Source of the DNA: Pseudoneurospora amorphoporcata
Taxonomy: Eukaryota; Ascomycota; Sordariomycetes; Sordariales; Sordariaceae
Direction: 5' to 3'
DNA length: 64,000 nucleotides
NCBI GenBank assembly: GCA_033297205.1
Contig: MU859134.1
Span: 86,203 to 150,202 of the forward strand
Notes under the pieces: model-generated
The model's input: only the letters and a program-made list of their open reading frames with translations
Told to the model about the DNA's origin: nothing
Database searches by the model: none
Program-made: the position numbers and the translations under genes
Part shown: positions 45,701-58,692 of the stretch, one piece after another
Position numbering within the stretch: position 1 is the first letter of the stretch
Layout: each line of letters starts with the position of its first letter

Positions 45701-48700
45701 TGCTGAGATACCCGACGCGCGCATAGTTATTCTTTCGTATGCCGCTGCAGTGGTGCCTATCACAACAGTCTAATCTCCCGCCCCTCCCTCCTTTCCAACC
45801 ACATCCTAGCGGATTTTCGAAGATGCCAACCTTACATTTCGCTCTTTGACAACTAGGAGAAAAGGCGGGTCTCGGACATGGCAAGGACGACATTAAGGCG
45901 AGCATACAGCACCGGTGCTTAAGTTTACCAGGCCACCCCGGCTTCAATCACGCCCGAGAAAATGAATGAATGAGAGAGGTCCTGACAACACTTTACGCGA
46001 GGCCAGAGGGAGAGACGGGCCACTCAATCCCTTCTTAGGACGTTCCATTCTCCCCAAGCCCGCCTGTTCTGCTGGGAGAATTTTGCCCTATGCAATGCCA
46101 TACTCTCCCAACAACGTTCCAAGAGATGAACTGAACCGACGGATGAAAGATCGTACGCTTTTCTCCAACGTGGAAGTCCGTGAAACAGTCCGTCCTGCAT
46201 AGCATGGCATGGCAGACATGGCAGACGGATAGGAATGAAACATCCTCCAACGACGGGGGATGACGCGTTCGCATAGTTGATGGCTTCATGGCTTCGTAGT
46301 GGCTTGCGGGAAGTTCCTTGATATACACACGTACATACCTCATCACCTGGGTCGCAAGAGGGCCTATTCCGAAGCCGCGCAAGAACTGGCGAAACGAGAT
46401 GAAACGTCGGAAATTGCGAAGAAGCGACTTGAACAACTGAAGCATGCCGGAGAAAGAGAGAATACAGACCATCATGCATCGGCCCCCTCCAACAAGACAT
46501 CCGGACAAACAACTCTTGGTCTTGCTCAGCAAGAGTGGTGGAGTTTTCGTCCACTTCTGTGGAAAGAAAAACTGACCCACAAATTATGCCAATAAAGATA
46601 GAATGAGAGCCGGGACAGGTACGGAATGTTGAAACGACTTGCTGGCGTAAGTAGCTCCCCAGCCCCCTGTCCGAGACCTCTAATGTGACCGGCTTCCCCA
46701 ACCTTGACCGATGGAATTGATACTGATATTGATGGGAGCTTGACTTTAGCTAGTTGGGCTGGTTTGGCTGTTGCTTTTTGGGGCAACGACAAAAACATAA
46801 ATCCTATGCGCGTTGGCGTTGTGCTGATCTGAAGCCGGCGTGAAGAATTCAGAACACACATGACGGGATCCAAGACGGGAAGCAACGGGGGAATCACAAA
46901 AGGGTGGATGTTCCATCATGGCTATATCGGCGGAAGCTCCAAGGTACGCGCAGCATTGACCAGAAGAGATCATCACTCATTCGTACTTTGCGTGGCTTGG
47001 ATCTCGCCCCTTTCAATCCCACTTACTGATAACTCTCTAACGCGTTGCTCGTTCCTACCCGACTTTGTTGAACTTCAATCTGGCGTTTTTTACAATTTTT
47101 TCTCCAAATGGTGCTTTGAGCGGCTGCGCCTTCCTTCTTCTTTGCTTTCTGCATCTTTGATCCTTCCGTTTTGAAGTAGGCTAAGATGCAGTCGTCACCA
47201 GAGAGAAATAACCTAAGCGATGATCACTCCTCGTATTGAAAGCTCCTACCGTGTCAGGTCCGGACATCACATCACCGACCGCCGGCAGCTGCATAATAAA
47301 TATCATCAACCTATCTCTGCTATCCCTTCAATCACTGTCGTTGTTGCTGTTGCATGTCCGGAATCCGCAGCAGGGCCGCTGTCGTATTCGGCAAGCGGCT
47401 CTCCGTCCGGTCTGCCACAGCATAAGTGGTCTACCGGTAGATAACATGAAAATGTTACGTCGGCGGTGGCTGGTGGTTAAGGGTTGGTTAAAATGGTTGT
47501 ATAAAGGCGGTTACTTATGATATGTCGTCCCGCTCTCACTCTGCCGGTCGTCCCGCCCAGCCCCCAAACCCAACCCTCCAAACAACACTGCATCCCAAAG
47601 TAAGAAATAAGAATTGAGGAGTACCTTTCCGTCATCCTATCGGGCCCTCGGTTATCATCGGTGTCAATCTCGGTTCCGAAACCTCTCTTTGAAATCCGGT
47701 TGGTTGGCTTTTTTGTTATTCCGTCAAATAAGTTCTTACTGCATGACGGCACGGCGTCGCTGCCCGGAAGCCAAGTCCAGTCAACCCCAAAGCCACACGC
47801 GGGATAGGTATGTTGGGTCACCTCAGCCACTAGGAAGTCACTACAGTTCTTCAACGGCCGATAGCCGACATCCCTTACGTGTTACTGCCTAATGTAGTAC
47901 TACCATAGACTCAACAGAGCTTATCAATTTCAGCCGCGTCCCCAGAGAAGCGGCTCGGTACCTACGTTACGATGAAGTCCAAGCGTGGCAGCTACGGACG
48001 GTCAAGCCACATCTGTTCTTACTTCCACTTCTCACTGATGTACCTAGTAAGCGGAAGGTATGTATCTTACTTGCTCAATGGGTCATCGACCTGTAAGCAT
48101 CATGATATCAATTGCTCACAAAAACTTTCATTGGCTCATCCGTCACCAGGCTTTTGAGGCATACGATCGGAATTGACCCCGGACAACAAGCTTGGCAGTC
48201 GAGACTGACGTGTTCTAATCTCTTACCACTCAAAGAGAAGAGCGATATCTTGATGTGTCGAACGAATGAAGGGCGAGTTCATCCGTGGGGTGATCGTCGT
48301 TGTTCTCGATTATATCTTGTCTTAGCGTATGGGAATGTCGCCGGGCCTTCATTTCGCGATGCGGGCAGGATGGGGATGTCAGGCTTGCTCTCTCTGGATA
48401 TCACTATTAACATTAGCAATGCGGAGGATGTAGTAGAGTGAAGCCCGTGGTCTCAACGAACGACTTGCCGTCGGGACAGGAGGAAGAGAGAATTCGATGG
48501 CCACTTTGAGGATTGAGGTGAGAACCGTCGAGAAAGGTCGGGAATCAATATTTGAACAGACGTTGGGTCATGCCGCTTCGCCGTTGAGTTTGTAAGGCCG
48601 TTGCTGTCTTGGCTTTCCATCGACTTTGTCGGTGCCTTTTTATAAGTCAGGCCGGCATAGAGATACCACGCGACATGAATATCCAGAACACATCAAACGT

Positions 48701-51700
48701 TCAACGTTCAACGGTCATGCGGCTCAAAACACAACTAACGACTTACTGAGAGGTTACCGCCATCTCCAACGGCTGGTTAATCTATTCCCAGAAAAAACTA
48801 GACTTCTACCCACCAGCCCGCAAGGCGGGGGTGCTACCGTCACGGACATCGGACACTCTGATGTCCGACCACATACACACTGCAACGACGTCGGAGGAGG
48901 AGCAGACATCAGGTTCCTTCCCTGTTTCGGACTTGTGTCTGAGCTGCAAGAACCTATCTGGTATGCTGGCAATATCAATGCGTTGCTCACAAAATCTGGA
49001 GGGATGTGATCTCGGACATGGACGGAAAGCATGGTCTCCGCTTGTGACTCTGTGGTGATGGTAAGTGCCGAGGAGTGGCTGATGTGTTGCAAACGAGATG
49101 ATCCAACAAGCTCCCTTCCGTGTCAGTGTCACGCCCGCAGCAAGAATGAATGAATATGGTCCCTCGTGAAGGCCTCCCTTGCGTTTCCGGACATCTCCAA
49201 AGACCTCAAACGCCCGACCACCTGTGTCTTATAGCACCTTATGCAGGTTTGTGATGCGTTGAGGTCTCGGACCAGAGATACCCGAGTACCCGAGAGGTGT
49301 GATTATGCGTTCTTCACCACTCCAAGTCAACATGATCTCTAATGGATGAGTTGCGAAAATGTACATTTGGTGAGCTTTGTTGTTTGGACTTGAGAGAAAA
49401 ATGATGGTGGTTTCAAAGACCGAGAAACGCGCTAGTGTGGTGAATCCAAACCGGACCCGAAGTTGAATCCGGTAGCAACAGAGCAGGACAGGTTCAAGAC
49501 TCTGTCAAGTCTCACGGTAGCTATTTGAAGCAGCGGTAGTCCGAAGAGAGAAGAAGTGTTGTCCGGACATCTGAACAGGGAGTTACGCGAAATTGTAGAC
49601 GTCGGGTATTAACAAGTGATGAGGCATCCGATGGCGGACTGGTAAACGTTGAGCCAGGAAAAGGTGCATTATGCGGCGAATCATTTGTAACCGTGACGTT
49701 GAGGGAGTTCCCGTCGCACTTGCATGGGGGTCCGAAGCCGTCCCTCCGTCCAGTCGACACTCGACTTGAGTTTATATGCCCTCAATTCCCCAAGGCCAAG
49801 ACCAAACTCATACGTGAATCAGCGTGTGAAGAGCAGAAAGCAACAATATTCGAACGTAAAACACGGTTCCTTCGTTCTGCTCTTCGAACCGACCATCAGC
49901 CATAACGAACATATCTGTCAGATTGACAGACTTTCCATTGATGGGCCAGACATCATGGCTCTGACGATAGCGCCTACCTGGGGACGATACCCGCCACTAA
50001 GCAAGCATCACTTCTTCATTAATACGGTACAGTGATTCTGGATCAATCCTGGTCAGTATGTGAGAGAGAATAGGAGCAATCATGTTGGAAATACTCGATA
50101 CTCACAGTAGGTTCGTACTTATCAGTCATATTCTCAGATACCCCTATCTCACCCCGAGTCTTAAACACCTCGACGGTCAGTTATCACAAGTTTATGCTGC
50201 AAGCGAGGCTCAGCGTCAAAGCCATTCAGGCTATCACCGGTCGAAATATGCCCGGTGAACGGAGCGGATCAGACATTCCTTTGGCAGGAATTAGGACTGA
50301 CAACACAGCCCCCAAGAAGATGTGATAACATCGTCTTGTGAGTCTGGGTGCACATATTACGGGCGGCTGGCGACGAGTTATTGGAGCATCTCAGGGTGAT
50401 AAGAAGGCAAAGGATTTCAACGCCGTACTTGGGGGCCGGCCTCACGTTGCGCGGTTCACGGAATGACTCGAATGGTCGGGATCGGAACAGGAGGACGGTG
50501 TGGCCAATGGCATCGACTAAACATCATCATGCTGAAGATCCGGACCTGCGAGAATTATCAACAACGTATATCTGGACAATAATGCCGTCGCCTTCCGACA
50601 TCATCGAACACTACGGCGGCAACGAAGAGGCGAGGGTTTGGGGGCAAAGGGTCATTCTTAGCTGAAGGAGACCAGCCAGCGGCCAATCTCCAAGAGCACT
50701 ATTGCGGAAGGATGAATAGTGCAAACCAAAGTCACGTCGATTGTGACAATAGCGAGGCGTTGGTCGCTGCTATCAGGGAGAGGCCGGGTCGTTAGCGCCA
50801 AGGGAAGGTGAAGACCGGTGTTAAGGGAGGGCCAGTGCGAAACGAAACACGCATAACCCGCGAAAGCCGCTGCCGTCCGGGAACTGTTCATGATGTGCAG
50901 CAGTTGGTCGTTTGTCCCGAACGGGCCGAGAAAAGCAAAACTCAACGCCGGGACGATTCTAATTGGAGACAAGGGCCGAAAGGGAAGAGTTGGGGACTAA
51001 AGGATGGAAAAGAAGCACGGGAAGAAGCAACGTAAGTTGAAACCTTTGAAACGATTTTGACATCTCCCATCACGACGGGAAACGGGAATGAGAAACTCAG
51101 CCTCTAGGGATCTTTGTTCCGGATGAGACCAACCTGAGCCTGCCTGGATTGCAGGGTGGCAGTGGTCGGTTGACGGCCAAGTTGTGATAATGGGCAAAAA
51201 CGGGTGACTGCAGTCTGGAACATGGAAGAGCGTGGAATATGAACCCGAAGTGGAAGGAAGCTTGCGATGGTGTTGCAATGGTGGAAAAGAAAGGCGCAAG
51301 TGTACTAGGTGGACGGGAGGCCACCTGACTCCTATCGTGGGTCGGTTCAGGTTGATGCGGAGAACGCCTCATCCGCCTCGCTCTTTCCTACTTTGTCACA
51401 TCTTGTGAGCGCATGCGGTTGGCGCTTTCGAGAATTGCTTCTTGAGCTCTGTGTGTTCTTTCCAAGTTGGACCTGGAAGATGGGGAAGGAATAACCACTG
51501 AACGGCGCAAGTGGCCACTCGGGTGGAATCTCTCCAGCCAAATTTTTGGCAGAACCGAATACTGTCGAATCGGCTCGTCATTAGTTTACTAGACGTGAAT
51601 TGTTATTGCAATCAAGAAGTGTTACAATATCGATTGTGGGTACCTTTTCTCATTGACCTTATGTTTCCCAAGACACGCACTATTGGACGTGGTCTCACTC

Positions 51701-54700
51701 AAGACATTGGGGCTTCTTTGCCCTACGTCGCCATTTTTCGTAAAGAACCGCACACGAGCTTCGCTATGCTGTAGGTCTTCCAGAATGGTCAAGGAGTCTG
51801 CTCAGTGTTGCTCCAAGGCGGCGGCACCGCGGGCGCCTAGGTTGCACGCAGCATCTGATGGGCGAAATCCTACATCATCGCAATGACAACAAATTGGGTT
51901 AATCCAAGACACATGTGCGGGAAGGCGTCTTAGACAAGACCATCTGGCGCCCAATATTCATCCACAACATGTCCCTAGCCGCGACCTATTTGCCTGAGTG
52001 GTATGGGAACGAGTGTCGAAGCAGCGGTAAACCTCTGGTGCGAGTTTGGTATCACGCAGCTGTGCCATTCCTGTCTCTCTGCTTCACGTCAGAACTAGAA
52101 CAGCACTGACGGTGAGAAATAAAAGACACCCAAGTATATTCTAGACATTCTCCGTCCTCCTGATGATCTCGAAACGTGGATCTGTTCAATTTTAGTACGT
52201 TTATGCAGCTTAGCTGTGCTCTGCCTCTTCTGACGCCCTTCTGACTGCCTCATCTCACCTTTGTGCACACAATACTGCCCATGTTCTCGCATCCAACTAC
52301 GGCCTATACATACGTCTAGGACAGCCAGCCTCCAGAATCCGGGATGCCCCTGGTGCAGCCTGGCAGTCGTCCTCGTATGACTAATACTGTCCGACTATTG
52401 GCTCATCGGCACTATTGGAGGATGGGAACAGTCCATAGCCCAGGTGAGTGACTCCCTCTTCGGTCGACGTGATATGCAGCAACCGAGTTACAGTATCACA
52501 GTTTTCCTCGCTCGTTGAACCATTGACGTGGCCATCATCATCGGGATATCCAGACCAGCGGGCTCGGTTGCACAAAAGGTGGGGGCCTGGGCAGCGGTGT
52601 TGTTGCCATTCATCGCCAGTCGGTGACAAGGTGGGCGGGCGGTGACCTCCATAAACGGAAATGTTCGAGCCTGATTTCGTCTTGCAATTGGATCAGGCCC
52701 AGGGCTGTAGTATACATCGATCAGCATGCTATCAAGAAAACAAAGCGGCCCAGTGACAGAGCCACGATGGTCTCACCATCGGCTTCACTAACATCACTGA
52801 CGGAAATAACGAAGAATTAAGGCAACAGGCTAATCATTGTCCAGTGCCTACTCAAAAAAGATCGGTCTCAAAGTGTAGCCGGATGGAAAGCGACCTTCTT
52901 GAATCAATAGAGCAAATCAGCCTATCCACTGTGGTTAATGTCGTATAAACTGCTTCGCACTTACAGCTACCAATCTGCATTATTTTTAGGTTCGGCCAAA
53001 ATTGATCATGAATTGCCTACCTGCGGTTGTCATGCTACCTCCCGGTGTTCTCCCCGAGTCAACCCCCCCGAGGCGAGGTTCATTGGGACGGTTCCCTTGC
53101 ACCCTGATAGCCGGCACACACGGCCGGTTTACTTTGCTTCCCCGCCAGGGGACATCAATCTAAAACTCCTGTCTTGACGACGGTCAACTTACTCACGTCT
53201 CGTTTCCTGTCCGGCACGGCCCGATTCCTTTTGCTGGTGGGGGAAACCGAGGGAGGGAAGTGCTGTAGGGGATGAATAAAGAGATGGCCGGCGGATATTT
53301 CAATCCTCCGCTTACAGAAGCAAATCCATCCCACAACCTAACGTCATCGGGTTAGTTCGCGACCAGCCGTCCTAGTACCTTGTTGCCATGTCTCTGGAGG
53401 TGAAAGGTCTCAGAGATGTGGAGTCTCAAAGTCCCCGAAAATGCAGGGTAGCAGACGGGAATGGCCTCACATCACACATAGTGTCTATTCCTCGACCACT
53501 CAACTTTCCTTTGCATCAAGGGGACTGACTGGATTCTCTCAGATACACTCCTCCCTCCTTCCACCTTCCGCTCTGATTGCTTCACGCATCGCAATACACA
53601 AAAGCTGCACTCCCCACGTACCTGCCTACCCCCTCTACATTAGCTTATCATGAAGCAACCGCGGCAGATTGTAACTTGGCCGAATCCGGGAGAAAGAAGC
53701 CCAGCTATGAGATGTATTGATGACGGGATGCCGTGGTGCCCGTCCCCGTCCCCGTAACCGTGGTCCCCGGAACCTGGACTCTGCCAGCCTGCTACCTCAA
53801 TGACCACCACTGACCAGGCCATCACTCTGGATGAGCCAGTGGGAGGGTCATCGTTTCGTTTCGAACCGTGAGCGAAAGCGGGCAGGGCGGGCAATGTCAA
53901 GCTGGAGGGGTGTCGGGCGACCCCGAGATCCACGCTGTCAGGTTCCTGCACTTTGGTACGTCGATGTTTTGGTAGGGATACTCCAAGCAATGTACTTGTT
54001 AGATTGCATGTAGAGACGAACGTCGAACGCGATGGGGAGGAACCAAAACGAAGGCTTGGTTCGTCCGCTCCGGCGCCGGCTTGATATTGCGTATCCCGTG
54101 TTCCTGATTGGGCAAGGAATTAGTTGTGCCGATTAAACGCATATCGTAATATTGCAAAAGAATGGAACTTGGTAACATACCGAATGAGCGATGATGACTT
54201 TCGCTCGGCAGATATTAAATCCGATGGACAGGTTTCCTCTCCAAAAACTTTGCAGGGAGGGTACCAGAGGGTGCAGCAAGTCCTCTTCTTGCAGGTCAGT
54301 TTGTCTGCGGATTTTGTTGCATTATCCAGGCATCTTTGTCAACAACTTACAGCACCCAGGAAACGCGCCTGTATCACCTACTGCATATTCCAAGTGCACG
54401 AGTCCAACAGGCACAGACACATCAAGGCCCCACTTCACATTTCGATGAACTCACTGGGCAAGTACGATTAGCAATTACCTTGCCCGCAGAGAAAAAATTA
54501 GAAGTAATTGAGCAAAAAGGACACCAGGTCGCGGGGCGTCGGGTATGAACGGGGGGTGTGGTTCTAGTCTCACTAACATACTTGGGGGTATCCCCCCGTG
54601 CCCCTGTACCCCTTCCCTAGCGAGGGTGGGGAGGTCGATCGTTTCGGGGTGGGAACCCTTCCGATCGACAAGCCACACGCAACCACGACCGACAGTGAAC

Positions 54701-55872
54701 CACCCAAAATCTTCCATCAATACCGAACCATGCATGTGTTTACTGCCTTCCAAGCCGACAAGTGCCCAACTTGGATTCCATCGGACGTGAGCACGCCTCG
54801 GCCTCCTTCCAGATGACCCAGTCCTGGCAACCTCGGACGACCTGGAGGACGGGACTGTGACAGCGAGTCCATGACACGTCCGTCCACGGGCTGCCAGTGA
54901 CAGCTACTGTGTACCCAGTCGACAGGTACCACTCAGATCCTGAGAAATGTACTGTGTATGTGGCCGCTGTGGGAGGCTGAGCCAAATTCATATTTTTGAC
55001 GACATCATGTACGTCCCTGTCCCTCTGGATGCCTCTGTTTACCAAGTAGAGGTACGTACCTACCAGTCCCGTCGTCTGCAGCTTTGGTTATTCTTGCGTG
55101 TCCATGGCCAAAAACCACCCTCAAGCTCCATCTCTCAACGTCACCATCAAATCCTTCAAAGAACGTTTCGTCTGACAGCACAAAGCACATCTACAACAGC
55201 ATCTATGAGCGCCTTTGGGCCATCCCGTCAAGGTAGCCATGCCCTATTCCTTCAACTGCGAACTGAATCCAAGGGCTTCGTCGGGTGCTCTGAGCATTGG
55301 CGTGTCTGATTCGGGGAAAAAAAATATTCTATTTCTCGATATAAGCAGGCAAGGCAGGCAGTTGCAGAGCATCAGTCTGACTTGATTGGGGGGAGAGGGC
55401 GGTAAATAGGCAAGTGAGTCTAGGTCTCTGCTCCTGAGCACGCCTAATGTGGCAGGCTTGGTTGGTACTACATCCATATGTCGGGTAGTAGGCATATAAC
55501 TGACATCTCCTCCCCCACCCTTTATCTTTTACAGCTCGAGCTTCGGCTTTACGTGAGGGGCAACTTACTCTGTCCTTGTCGACTTCCGAACAAAGCTAGG
55601 GCATCTAATCCAACCTACATGACAATTCTTGCTTCGGGCATGCCTTTCCATCAACTCAGTGCAGCACTACCTGCAGTCATACCAACTTCCTTCTACCTAC
55701 TTAACCAAGCGGAATTCCCCCAACTTTAAGGTAGCTTTTGCCTTGATCTTCCTTCATACCTCTAAACATCCAGTCGCCTACGCTTTCCGATTGTGCAGTC
55801 CGCTCCATCTTCTACCGGGCCGAGGCCATAGGCTAAGCTATCACACACTATCCCGACGACAAACTCATCCCA
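42784..55872. other. 13-kb stretch with no supported protein gene
   Basis: Several open frames of 140-234 codons (42900-43604 +, 44071-44673 +, 46024-46701 -) overlap others on both strands, have no family motif and biased composition, and were not accepted. Splice-like signals occur but do not join frames into anything recognisable. The region is pyrimidine- or purine-rich in patches and has a CGGACATC motif cluster at 47.2-49.6 kb. It lies upstream of the zinc-finger regulator at 55.9 kb, so long regulatory DNA or non-coding transcripts are possible. Confidence 0.55.
47259..49571. promoter_or_regulatory. cluster of CGGACATC octamers
   Basis: CGGACATC occurs at 47261-47268, 48843-48850, 49188-49195 and 49564-49571, and inverted at 48860-48867. 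Three of these share the 10-mer TCCGGACATC. The 48843/48860 pair forms an inverted repeat 9 bp apart. By chance about 0.07 octamers would be expected on both strands in 2.3 kb. CGG half-sites are typical targets of Zn2Cys6 regulators, so binding sites are possible. Confidence 0.4.
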
Positions 55873-57307
55873 ATGCCTCCGCAAGCACTGAAGCCACCAG
55901 GCTTTTGGTGTATCCTTTGCGGTAAGAAGTTTACTCGCAAAGAACATCTAGAACGCCACATCCCTCACCGTAAGTGTCCCCACTCATTCTGGTTGCCTGC
56001 AACAGCATCATCGACCTTACTGACCCTTCGTTCAGACACTGGCCATAAGCCCTGGGGCTGCGACCATTGCCTTATGTCGTTTGGCCGTCAGTGAGTATTT
56101 ACCCTCTTCTTTCTCGGCCCGTAGCTTTGCTGAGACGCCGTTCAACAGGGATTTACTTCGTCGACACCAGGCCATCTATCATTCAATCCCAGATGGCGTG
56201 GACCCCCTTCCTTCCCGTGTCGGTTCGCACAGGCCCGACGTCGCCTGCAAAAACTGCCACACAGCCAAATGCTTGTGCGATAAGCAGAAGCCGGTGTGCG
56301 GGGCGTGTCAAAAGAAGGGCATCGAATGTGTCCCGCGTCAGAACTTGAGAGTAGTAAAGGCGCAGAACCGGGCCCGCCGTTCAGCAGCGCCGCAACAGCC
56401 TGCTCCGCCCGCGCAACTCCCCCTACTCGCTCTATCGGCACCATTTGAACGCGATCACCCGGAGCCTGTCATGGAAGGTTCTCTCGAAGAAATGCTCAAC
56501 GCCGAGGACTACCAGCAGGAGAGGTGTGCATCAGAGGCAGCGGGATCACAGAATTCGTTCATGTCAGGACTTGCTTTGACCGAAAATCTGGCTCCCGGAG
56601 GCCCTTTTGCCATGAATGGGTTTGATTTTACCAACCCCACCTACGAAGGCTTCGATAATTTCGACAATGTGATTCAGCCGTTTAGTCCAAAGGACGCCAA
56701 TCTCGGTTCTGAGAGTCACACTTTCCCGACCATGATCGACTTGAGCCGGACCCCATCTTTCGGAACCGGCTTCGAGGGATTCGGCGGGATCACAGACTTG
56801 AGCGGGTTTACGGACGGGACCGGGATCCTTTCAAACTATGCCGGGTTTGCGGACTATAACGGGTTTGCGACAAACGACAAGACCCATCACTCGCTTCCAG
56901 GAAACCAAAAGACTTTCAAGCATTTCGGGCAAAACGACGGGAGCGTCTCCGTCCAGCACAGGAGCCAGATGTCACAGTCGTTGTTGCCAAACGCCGTACG
57001 TCAACAGGTTTACTCGCACTTCGAGCCAACCGAAGACAGAATTATCTCCTTATCGCCCACATCCCATCAAGATTTTGCTTTGACGTCTTCTTACGGTCTG
57101 CCTTCGCCGGCAAAGACTACCCCGTCCCCTCCGCCTTCGGGCTCTTGCGCCCAATTTGGGGGAGACGAGACGGCTGTCACAAATGCAGAATCCCAAGCTC
57201 CTCTCTACGAGAGATGGAAGCACCAATTACGCGACGTTCCTTTTGAAGTATTGGAGAGTTTTGTCTCAGCCAAAAAAGAGCTATCAAAGAAGAGGGGCGC
57301 ACTCTAG
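55873..57307 (+). CDS. transcription factor with two C2H2 fingers and a Zn2Cys6 cluster
   Basis: Exons 55873-55969, 56036-56090 and 56149-57307; 436 residues. The splices restore finger 1 (C-x2-C-x12-H, WCILCGKKFTRKEHLERH), the HTGHKPW linker and finger 2 (CDHCLMSFGRQDLLRRHQAIYH). Then comes a C6 cluster, C-x2-C-x6-C-x6-C-x2-C-x6-C (starting CKNC and ending GIEC), at about 92-119. The usual basic RxRKVKC core is replaced by HTAKCLC. The remainder is Pro/Gln-rich then Gly/Phe/Asn/Asp-rich with GF repeats (about 265-345), as in activation domains, and a Lys-rich end. No fungal-specific TF middle homology domain is evident. This double-type architecture is common in Pezizomycotina. The target is unknown. 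The long, gene-free region upstream could hold its control elements. Confidence 0.88.
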
Positions 57308-57828
57308 TGCAAACCAGTCTTATGTATATACACCGCACACACCCGCACATATACAGGGGCTGGCTGACTAGTTGGTCCTCTGGCTGGCTGCCTGGCTGGC
57401 TGACAGGAAAAGCCAGCGAAAAAGAGTGTTTGGTCGTTCATAGACAGCGAACCTCTTGACGGTTTCAGTTTCAGGAAAGAAACCCATCTGTTTTGCATAC
57501 CCACTCTTCGGTCAGGTCCACCATCACCATGATTGCGTGTGGTGTTATCATCATGATAGGTTCATGATTACATTGTTTTGATGCCCCGGTATCACCAGAC
57601 GTGTATCAGCTAAATTTCTTTCTGTTTCGGGTTTCGAGTCTGATTTGTACTCCTCTCCTGTTGTTCTCTGTGGCTCTAACACTCTACTCTGGGTCGTGCA
57701 AGCTCGATCTGGGAAGGAGCTGTGCAGTGATGCTCCAGTTTCACCTACCTACCCTACCTGTCTTTGTGCTCCTGTCGATTTGCCAGACAGGGTTACACGA
57801 ACCCATATACAACCCAACACGCACGCAT

Positions 57829-57844
57829 ACACACACACACACAC
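57829..57844. repeat. (AC)n microsatellite
   Basis: Eight AC units, about 0.5 kb past the zinc-finger regulator. Confidence 0.9.
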
Positions 57845-58670
57845 GCATAACACCAAAATGGCAAGATATCGACATGGTTGCAAGCGAAACGTGGGGGATA
57901 CGGTATTATGGGTTGGATATTTTCCGACGTCGTGCAATAACACAAAAGCGCACAAGGGCACGAAACACAAAGCATGGATTAGGTTGGACTGGGTTGGGGT
58001 CGGTGAGAACCCTAAGAGGCATGGTAACATGGTGACCTCACACGATGAGGCAGGACAAGTACAAGGACAAGGTTAAGGGCAGTACAAACCTAGCTTAAGG
58101 CAGGACTAGCTTAGGGCAAGCACAACTCAAGACATGGCAGGAGCACAATGGAGGCTATCCCGTGGTAGAGCATCTAGCGAAAATCAAGAGACTATTTGCT
58201 CCAACACACAAACATCAGTGATCTTTTCTTTCTCCGAATTTGTCCGCGTCCATGTGTGCTAGTTTTCGGAGCGAGATAAAGATGGGTCAAGGAGAGGATG
58301 TAACTTGCTCAAGTTTCGCGGTGACATGTATGTTTGGTCGGTCTGTGTACCGATCAAGATCAAGGAGATGGACAGTTCAGGTAGAACCTACACAAACCTT
58401 TCAACCCCCCTTATCCCCATTAGAAATGCTGCTGCTACTGTTGTGTACACAATAATCATGTAATGTCCAGTCCTTTCAGTTTCAAGCCGCCATTATCTCC
58501 GACAATCGTGTAGACCTAGAGGTGGTCGAGCAAGTCTCTCCTTAGATCTTGTTCACCCAGAAGCCGATCAGGTACACTTGAGCCGTCACTGCAAAATACT
58601 CAACTCAAAACAAATACTGCAACTCGGTGACTTTGGTCCGAATCTCGGTCACACAAAAGTACAAAACACA

Positions 58671-58692
58671 ACACACACACACACACACACAC
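58671..58692. repeat. (AC)n microsatellite
   Basis: Eleven AC units in otherwise gene-free sequence. Confidence 0.9.

Noticed and set aside
46024..46701. 225-codon minus-strand open frame
   Set aside because: Overlaps a 181-codon frame on the same strand. Neither has a motif.
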